A stretch of DNA of 26,434 nucleotides from a virus: the IMG/VR virus record IMGVR_UViG_3300045995_000786, positions 1 through 26,434 of that record. One strand, written 5' to 3'. The position numbers were made by a program, and so were the translations under genes. This document shows positions 22,757 to 26,434 of the stretch, piece after piece. Numbering within the stretch: the first letter of the stretch is position 1; the number at the start of each line of letters is the position of its first letter. Below the pieces are notes generated by a model. That model saw only the letters and a list, made by a program, of their open reading frames with translations. It was not told the origin of the DNA and made no database searches.

Positions 22757-23320
22757 ATGAAAACAGTAAACCAAAAAATCGAGGAAGCCAAGGCAAACCT
22801 CGAAAAAGACGAAAAAAGAGACAATAAAGGGAAATATCGCAAACTAACCATAGTAGAGCGATGCGGAAAATGGACGATCGGATGGGTAATCCTCTGGTCA
22901 GCCACAGCAGGGGGAACTTGGACATACGCAATCGACCACAGAAACGAGCTGGTAGGCACCAGAACCATCGCCATAGAGGTCGCACACGCAGAAACGGCCA
23001 ATGACACCAAATCAGACGAAAACACCGCAGAACGCAAAATTGAGAGCCTAAACGGAGAATTTACAGCCTACTCGGCCGGAGATGGCTACACTCCCGGAAT
23101 AATCATGGCCAGCACCAAGGAGGTCTACGAAGGAGCGATGGCATGCCCAAGCAAATATGCCTTCGGAACCAAAATCAAGGTAGGCGGAAAAACATACACC
23201 TGCGAGGACAGAATGGCCAAGAGGTTCAGAGACGGCGAATACTTCGACATCTACATGGCAGATCAAGACAAAGCACTCGGATTCGGAAGACAGCAATTAA
23301 CATACGAAACAATAAAATAA
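22757..23320 (+). CDS. Membrane-anchored 3D-domain (double-psi beta-barrel) protein
   Basis: A 187-residue protein with a basic start, one membrane helix (~38-57) and an outside C-terminal domain (~100-183). That domain reads FTAYSAGDGYTPGIIMAS, then FGTKIKVGGKTYTCEDRM and EYFDIYMADQDKALGFGRQQL, with Asp151 and Asp164 among the acidic residues that give the 3D family its name. Related domains occur in wall-active proteins such as lytic transglycosylases and resuscitation factors. Two Cys (130 and 149) may bond. It is unusual in a phage early region and separate from the lysis cassette. A weak hairpin (22724-22744) lies in its leader. Wall remodelling during infection or blocking of other phages are possible roles; neither is shown. 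Confidence 0.78.
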   Translation: MKTVNQKIEEAKANLEKDEKRDNKGKYRKLTIVERCGKWTIGWVILWSATAGGTWTYAIDHRNELVGTRTIAIEVAHAETANDTKSDENTAERKIESLNGEFTAYSAGDGYTPGIIMASTKEVYEGAMACPSKYAFGTKIKVGGKTYTCEDRMAKRFRDGEYFDIYMADQDKALGFGRQQLTYETIK

Positions 23321-23321
23321 G

Positions 23322-23498
23322 ATGATATCTCAAAAACTACAAAATACATTCAGCATGATGGAAACAGCGACATATCCTGAATACGAAAAAGCTGACAAAA
23401 TTGGACGAGATAAAATATGTAGGGAACTGGCCAAGGTCGAGGCCAAAATGATAATGGATGAGATACACGCCGAAGTAGAAAGGAGGATGAAAACATGA
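23322..23498 (+). CDS. Small helical protein, 58 residues
   Basis: A short open frame from ATG 23322 to TGA 23496-23498. The protein is charged and helical (KADKIGRDKICRELAKVEAK, then MIMDEIHAEVERRMK in outline), with Met-rich parts and one Cys. It starts 1 nt after the 3D-domain gene and overlaps the next ATG in ATGA, so it is likely real despite its length. No family is recognised. Coupled small genes in an early phage block are often host-takeover factors, which is only a guess here. Confidence 0.65.
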   Translation: MISQKLQNTFSMMETATYPEYEKADKIGRDKICRELAKVEAKMIMDEIHAEVERRMKT

Positions 23499-23644
23499 GA
23501 TATAGAGACTGCAAAGCCTGCGGAGACATCCAAAACCCAACAAGCGTGTGTGGAGGATGCCTGAACCAAGAAAAAAGAGATCAGCAAGGAGTGCTCGAGG
23601 AACAAGAAAAATACCAGCAGGAAATAATCAACGAAAATAATTAA
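23495..23644 (+). CDS. Small zinc-ribbon protein, 49 residues
   Basis: A short open frame from ATG 23495 to TAA 23642-23644. The first half holds two CxxC pairs (CKAC and CGGC, residues 6-9 and 19-22), a zinc-ribbon-like knuckle, and the second half is a Gln/Glu-rich helix. It has a strong Shine-Dalgarno site, AGGAGG at 23481-23486, 8 nt before the ATG, among the best in the window, so translation is well supported. It overlaps the preceding gene by 4 nt. Function is unknown; binding to nucleic acid or to a host protein would fit. Confidence 0.68.
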   Translation: MRYRDCKACGDIQNPTSVCGGCLNQEKRDQQGVLEEQEKYQQEIINENN

Positions 23645-23665
23645 AAACTAGGAAGGAAAAACATA

Positions 23666-24001
23666 ATGCAATTCAGGAAAAACTTTCACATCGCTAAAAA
23701 TTATTCAATGAAATATACAAAGCATGTGATAAAGAATTATCCTAAGCAATATCAAACTCCAAAATATCTATTATTCATAAAAGAAATGCTGGCAAATGGA
23801 TATCAGGTAAAAGTATACATCGCTAGGGTATCAAAATATATTTTCTTAGTAAAAAATGACCAGATAACAAAAATAAGATTTTCAAACCATAGGCCACTAT
23901 ACGAAAAAGAAGAAGAAAACGATTGTGATTATTATGTCGGAATAAGTCACAAACAAGTAAGCACGACCGAGCAATTAATTAAAAAACTTTTAAAAAAATA
24001 A
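23666..24001 (+). CDS. Early protein of unknown function
   Basis: A 111-residue basic protein. The first 45 residues are helical and Lys/Tyr-rich; the rest looks like a small beta sheet, with VKVYIARVSKYIFLVKN, a conserved-looking IRFSNHRPL, and DYYVGISHKQVSTTEQLIKKL. The second half reads like a compact domain seen in other mobile-element proteins, but I cannot name it. GGAAGGA lies 9 nt before the ATG. It is 2 nt upstream of the LexA-like gene and probably co-translated with it. Confidence 0.7.
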   Translation: MQFRKNFHIAKNYSMKYTKHVIKNYPKQYQTPKYLLFIKEMLANGYQVKVYIARVSKYIFLVKNDQITKIRFSNHRPLYEKEEENDCDYYVGISHKQVSTTEQLIKKLLKK

Positions 24002-24003
24002 TC

Positions 24004-24222
24004 ATGCCTGAAAAATTAACAACAACTCAAGAAAGAATCTACGCCTACATCGCTGGATACATCGAAGACAACAAATACTCTCCGACATATCAAGAAATCG
24101 CGATGAGAGTGGACTCAACAACGCAGATGGTCGAGAGCCATGTAAAAAACATAGCTAAAAAAGGATTCATAAAATTTAATGGGAAAAAGCATCGAAGAAT
24201 CGAGCTTATACCAAAAGATTAA
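24004..24222 (+). CDS. LexA-type winged-helix DNA-binding protein without peptidase domain
   Basis: A 72-residue protein that covers just the N-terminal DNA-binding domain of LexA: LTTTQERIYAYIAGYIEDNKYSP (first helices), TYQEIAMRVDST (helix-turn-helix start), TQMVESHVKNIAKKGFIKF (recognition helix and wing), RRIELIP (final strand). The dimerisation and self-cleavage part of LexA is absent, so it cannot be cleaved like LexA. It could regulate the early genes or occupy host LexA sites. No clear operator was found by eye near the early promoter. Confidence 0.84.
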   Translation: MPEKLTTTQERIYAYIAGYIEDNKYSPTYQEIAMRVDSTTQMVESHVKNIAKKGFIKFNGKKHRRIELIPKD

Positions 24223-24223
24223 T

Positions 24224-24589
24224 ATGGCGAAAATGAACACTCCTGAATGGAGAAAAAATGTAGGAGACGGAGTCAGGAAAAAATGCCAAGGAGACGGAAA
24301 CAGTCAATGGAAAGGAGATGATGCAAAACCTCCAGCAATGCATAGATGGATAAAAAAACTTAAGGGAACTCCAAAATACTGCGAGCATTGCGAAAGGACT
24401 GACAAGAAAAAATACGAGTGGGCAAACAAGGATCACAAATATAGCAGAAATCCTGATGACTATATGCGATTATGCACAACATGCCACATCAAACATGACA
24501 TAACATTTTTAGGGAAAAAACATGGTGGAGCAAGTCGAACTACACCTCCCAAACAAGATGAAAAAGGAAGATTTATAAAAAACATATGA
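24224..24589 (+). CDS. HNH-type protein with zinc-ribbon core
   Basis: A 121-residue protein. The N-terminal ~40 residues are basic and Gly/Asn-rich (KKCQGDGNSQWKGDDAK), as in other phage HNH proteins. The core is HRWIKKLKGTPKYCEHCER (first Cys pair), YEWANKDHKYSRNPDDYMRLCTTCHIKHD (Asn-Lys-Asp-His and second Cys pair). This is a common free-standing HNH type in phages, close to the EWANKDHKY group. The ATG at 24224 follows the LexA-like stop by 1 nt; an in-frame ATG at 24179 lies in the end of that gene and is rejected. It is coupled to the next gene by ATGA. A nuclease or homing role is probable. Confidence 0.82.
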   Translation: MAKMNTPEWRKNVGDGVRKKCQGDGNSQWKGDDAKPPAMHRWIKKLKGTPKYCEHCERTDKKKYEWANKDHKYSRNPDDYMRLCTTCHIKHDITFLGKKHGGASRTTPPKQDEKGRFIKNI

Positions 24590-24996
24590 TACAGGTATAC
24601 ATCAAGGCACCGATATGGAAAACAAAATCCATCGGAGTCAACAAAAGAATTATCAAGGACGACCTGTTGATAGAAATCACATATCAGCAAGCGGACGGAT
24701 CGAGATTATATCCGCAAACATACTACATGCGAAAAGACATCGCACTGCGATACCCAATCCAGCAAGTCTCCGGCGGAGTCAAACTGCACATCATCCCAAT
24801 CTACGACCTAGTGGTGCTGACTCGCGACCAAATCGACTACGCTCAATACTGCCAATCAGAAAGAATACCATTCAGACTGATGACCACGGAACCGCCGGCA
24901 CCAACCAAGGAAGCAACATTGGAGACAGTCGAAACTCCAAAAAAACCTGAGGTACACGAAGCAGTCCAGCAAAGAATGGACTGGATAAATAATTAA
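24586..24996 (+). CDS. Early protein of unknown function
   Basis: A 136-residue protein. Residues 1-90 look like a beta-rich domain (IQVYIKAPIWKTKSIGVNKR, LLIEITYQQADG, VKLHIIPIYDLVVLT); the end is a Pro/Thr/Glu-rich linker and a short helix. No motif is recognised. It overlaps the HNH gene by 4 nt. Its place upstream of the recombination genes suggests a replication or recombination accessory role, which is inference only. Confidence 0.68.
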   Translation: MIQVYIKAPIWKTKSIGVNKRIIKDDLLIEITYQQADGSRLYPQTYYMRKDIALRYPIQQVSGGVKLHIIPIYDLVVLTRDQIDYAQYCQSERIPFRLMTTEPPAPTKEATLETVETPKKPEVHEAVQQRMDWINN

Positions 24997-25012
24997 AACA
25001 ATCGGAAAACAT

Positions 25013-25210
25013 ATGAAACAATTCAAACTTATAGACTCGCTCAACTCGAACAAACACATCAAACACATTCAAGCATGTAACAACTACATGAGACGATTCG
25101 CAGAAAAACACGGCATAAAAAAGACGCTTGACAACATTGGAAAAGAAGCACATACTGGGATTAAGGTAATCACAGTAATAACGAAACAAGAAATATGGGT
25201 AAAAGGATAA
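25013..25210 (+). CDS. Small basic protein of unknown function
   Basis: A 65-residue protein, strongly basic and mostly helical (SNKHIKHIQACNNYMRRFAEKHG), ending with a short beta hairpin (IKVITVITKQEIWVKG). It overlaps the zinc-ribbon gene by 16 nt, so both are probably translated together. No family is recognised; nucleic-acid binding is possible from the charge alone. Confidence 0.6.
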   Translation: MKQFKLIDSLNSNKHIKHIQACNNYMRRFAEKHGIKKTLDNIGKEAHTGIKVITVITKQEIWVKG

Positions 25211-25413
25211 AGACAATTTGCAAGACATGCGGACGAGAAATGAAAATCAGTCCTGCTCAAGGTAGAAAAAAGATGTGTACGGAATGTGCATACGAAATCA
25301 AGAAAGTACGAAGCAGTGAGCGGTACTGGAATAAAAAAGAAACTGGATCAACACGCCATCAATATTGGAGAGGTCGGCTTCAAGAAATGGAAAGGATGTT
25401 GAATAAAAAATAA
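25195..25413 (+). CDS. Small zinc-ribbon protein
   Basis: A 72-residue protein with two CxxC pairs, CKTCGRE (near residue 9-12) and CTEC (near 28-31), followed by a basic helix rich in Arg, Lys and Trp. This is a one-zinc ribbon of the kind common in phage early regions, likely to bind nucleic acid or a host protein. It lies 22 nt before the ERF gene. No closer family can be named. Confidence 0.7.
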   Translation: MGKRIKTICKTCGREMKISPAQGRKKMCTECAYEIKKVRSSERYWNKKETGSTRHQYWRGRLQEMERMLNKK

Positions 25414-25435
25414 TTAAAATAATTTTAAAAAAATT

Positions 25436-26257
25436 ATGAAAAAAGTGAAGGCAACCACGGACAAGGTTGAGAAAAAAAGTCCAAGCCAAGAATGCATGGT
25501 AGTGGAACCGAAACAAGAAATCTCGGTCTATCAACAGCAACAAGCGTCTGTCGAGAATATGATAATGCAAGCCATAAAAGAAGGAACGCCGGTGGAAACA
25601 CTCGAGCGAGTTTTGGCTATGCGAAAAGAACTCAAGGCAGAATACGCCAAGGAGCAATACGACATCGCAATGTCAGGCTTCCAATCTGAGTGCCCAATCA
25701 TAAAAAGGGTAAAAGAAGGATCCAAAACAAAAAGCGGCCAACTTGCATTCAAGTATGCACCGCTGGAAGTCATCATCAAAGCAGTTCAGCCGATGATGCA
25801 AAAATACAACCTGAGCTACAACTTCAAACCAATGAAGAATGAAGCAGGAAAAATAACGGATGTCAGATGCTACGCAACGCACATCAATGGATACTCAGAC
25901 TTCAGCGAGATGCCAGTAACAGAGGGCGGTGGAACATCACTGATGAGCGGTTCGCAAATATCGGCGGCAAGCATAACATTTTCGAAGAGATATGCATTCT
26001 GCAACATCTTCGGAATAGTGACTGAAGAGGAAGACAATGAAAACGAACTTCCAAAGGATGTGCCTGCAGAACCAAGCGTCCACGAAAGACTTCCGATCAT
26101 AAAGCAGATGATAAAAGACGCTGGATTCAAAGAAGGAGTCATCGCACAAAAATTCAACTCGCCATCAATCGATGACATGGATGAGCGAAATCTAAAAATA
26201 CTGGAAAAATCCCTTCAGGAAAAACTCGGAAAGGATTACACTCCGGTCGTAGAATAA
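25436..26257 (+). CDS. erf: ERF-family single-strand annealing protein
   Basis: A 273-residue recombinase that would coat single-stranded DNA and anneal it to a complementary strand. The ERF core runs from ~65 to ~200: helix LAMRKELKAEYAKEQYDIAMSGFQ, then SGQLAFKYAPLEVIIKAVQPMM, strands around LSYNFKP, and GTSLMSGSQISAASITFSKRYAFCNIFGI near the end. This order is characteristic of the ERF superfamily. The N-terminal ~35 residues are a Lys/Gln-rich linker and the C-terminus is acidic with a helical tail. Its stop overlaps the next ATG by one base, so annealase and exonuclease are made as a pair, as in Red- and RecET-like systems. Confidence 0.92.
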   Translation: MKKVKATTDKVEKKSPSQECMVVEPKQEISVYQQQQASVENMIMQAIKEGTPVETLERVLAMRKELKAEYAKEQYDIAMSGFQSECPIIKRVKEGSKTKSGQLAFKYAPLEVIIKAVQPMMQKYNLSYNFKPMKNEAGKITDVRCYATHINGYSDFSEMPVTEGGGTSLMSGSQISAASITFSKRYAFCNIFGIVTEEEDNENELPKDVPAEPSVHERLPIIKQMIKDAGFKEGVIAQKFNSPSIDDMDERNLKILEKSLQEKLGKDYTPVVE

Positions 26258-26434
26258 TGAAAATACACTACATGGAACAGCAGACTGAGGAATGGTTCGC
26301 GGCACGCCTCGGAAAAATGACAGCCTCCGAAGGACAGACAATCGCCGCCAACGGAATCGGACTGAAGACATACTGCTACAAAGTGGTGGTGGGAAAAATA
26401 ACAGGCAAGAGCCAAAACTCATTCGCTGGCAATA
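26257..26434 (+). CDS. YqaJ-type viral exonuclease, 3'-truncated by window edge
   Basis: Open to the right edge, 59 codons visible. The start (QQTEEWFAARLGKMTASEG) matches the opening motif of the YqaJ/lambda-exonuclease group, where an EW..RLGK.TAS block positions the DNA end. Catalytic acidic residues lie beyond the window. The product would digest one strand of a double-stranded end so that the ERF protein can load. The call is well supported by the motif and by its neighbour, but the fragment is short. Confidence 0.82.
   Translation, partial: MKIHYMEQQTEEWFAARLGKMTASEGQTIAANGIGLKTYCYKVVVGKITGKSQNSFAGN

Noticed and set aside
1-26434. tRNA genes, CRISPR arrays or recoded stop codons
   Set aside because: No cloverleaf-like or repeat-spacer pattern was found by eye, and TGA is used as a normal stop at several gene ends (for example 11015-11017, 20386-20388), so alternative code 4 or 25 is not supported.

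Overview
The window is one continuous piece of a tailed double-stranded DNA bacteriophage (Caudoviricetes), cut at both ends: it opens inside the large terminase gene and closes inside a YqaJ-type exonuclease gene. Base composition is moderately AT-rich, stop codons TAA, TAG and TGA are all used as stops (standard bacterial code), and genes are tightly packed with ATGA overlaps. The gene content points to a short-tailed (podovirus-like) virion: a large portal, an adaptor protein, a beta-propeller-like tail nozzle protein and three ejection-type proteins are visible, and no tape measure, tail tube or sheath gene is. The promoters are close to the bacterial sigma-70 consensus (TTGACA / TATAAT). 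Many starts lack a Shine-Dalgarno sequence and some appear leaderless. This is compatible with an uncultivated host such as a Patescibacteria (CPR) member, but that host guess is inference only.

Layout. Positions 1-6215 hold DNA packaging and head genes: terminase large subunit, small acidic protein, portal, two small proteins, scaffold and major capsid protein, followed by two stacked terminators. Positions 6331-9543 hold a small helical protein and then a sugar-modification cassette (glycosyltransferase, GT-like half protein with a Lys/Pro tail, second glycosyltransferase, methyltransferase). Positions 9614-17092 hold tail and host-contact genes: a tail-tip-like protein, a protein with nine 18-residue repeats, a probable receptor-binding protein, a membrane-anchored small protein, the adaptor, the tail nozzle and three small fibre-type genes, two of which share a repeated domain. 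Positions 17132-20696 hold three Ala/Gly/Ser-rich ejection-type proteins and a small HExxH metallopeptidase. Positions 20729-21598 are the lysis cassette (tiny membrane protein, amidase, holin-like protein), closed by a strong bidirectional terminator.

A reverse-strand HNH/AP2 homing endonuclease (21656-22108) sits between the late and early regions, next to a long imperfect inverted repeat. A consensus promoter at 22373-22401 then drives an early region of small genes: two more HNH proteins, a membrane-anchored 3D-domain protein, several zinc-ribbon and unknown small proteins, a LexA-type winged helix without a peptidase domain, an ERF single-strand annealing protein and the start of a YqaJ exonuclease. 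The last two form a phage recombination pair.

Most distinctive points: the nine-copy 18-residue repeat protein; at least two (possibly three) promoters whose -10 box lies exactly 8 nt before the ATG; the glycosyltransferase/methyltransferase cassette inside the virion operon; a triplicated fibre domain across two genes; a possible shared beta module in the capsid and adaptor proteins; and three small genes (20729, 23322, 23495) too short for usual gene callers. No tRNA, rRNA or CRISPR array was seen.
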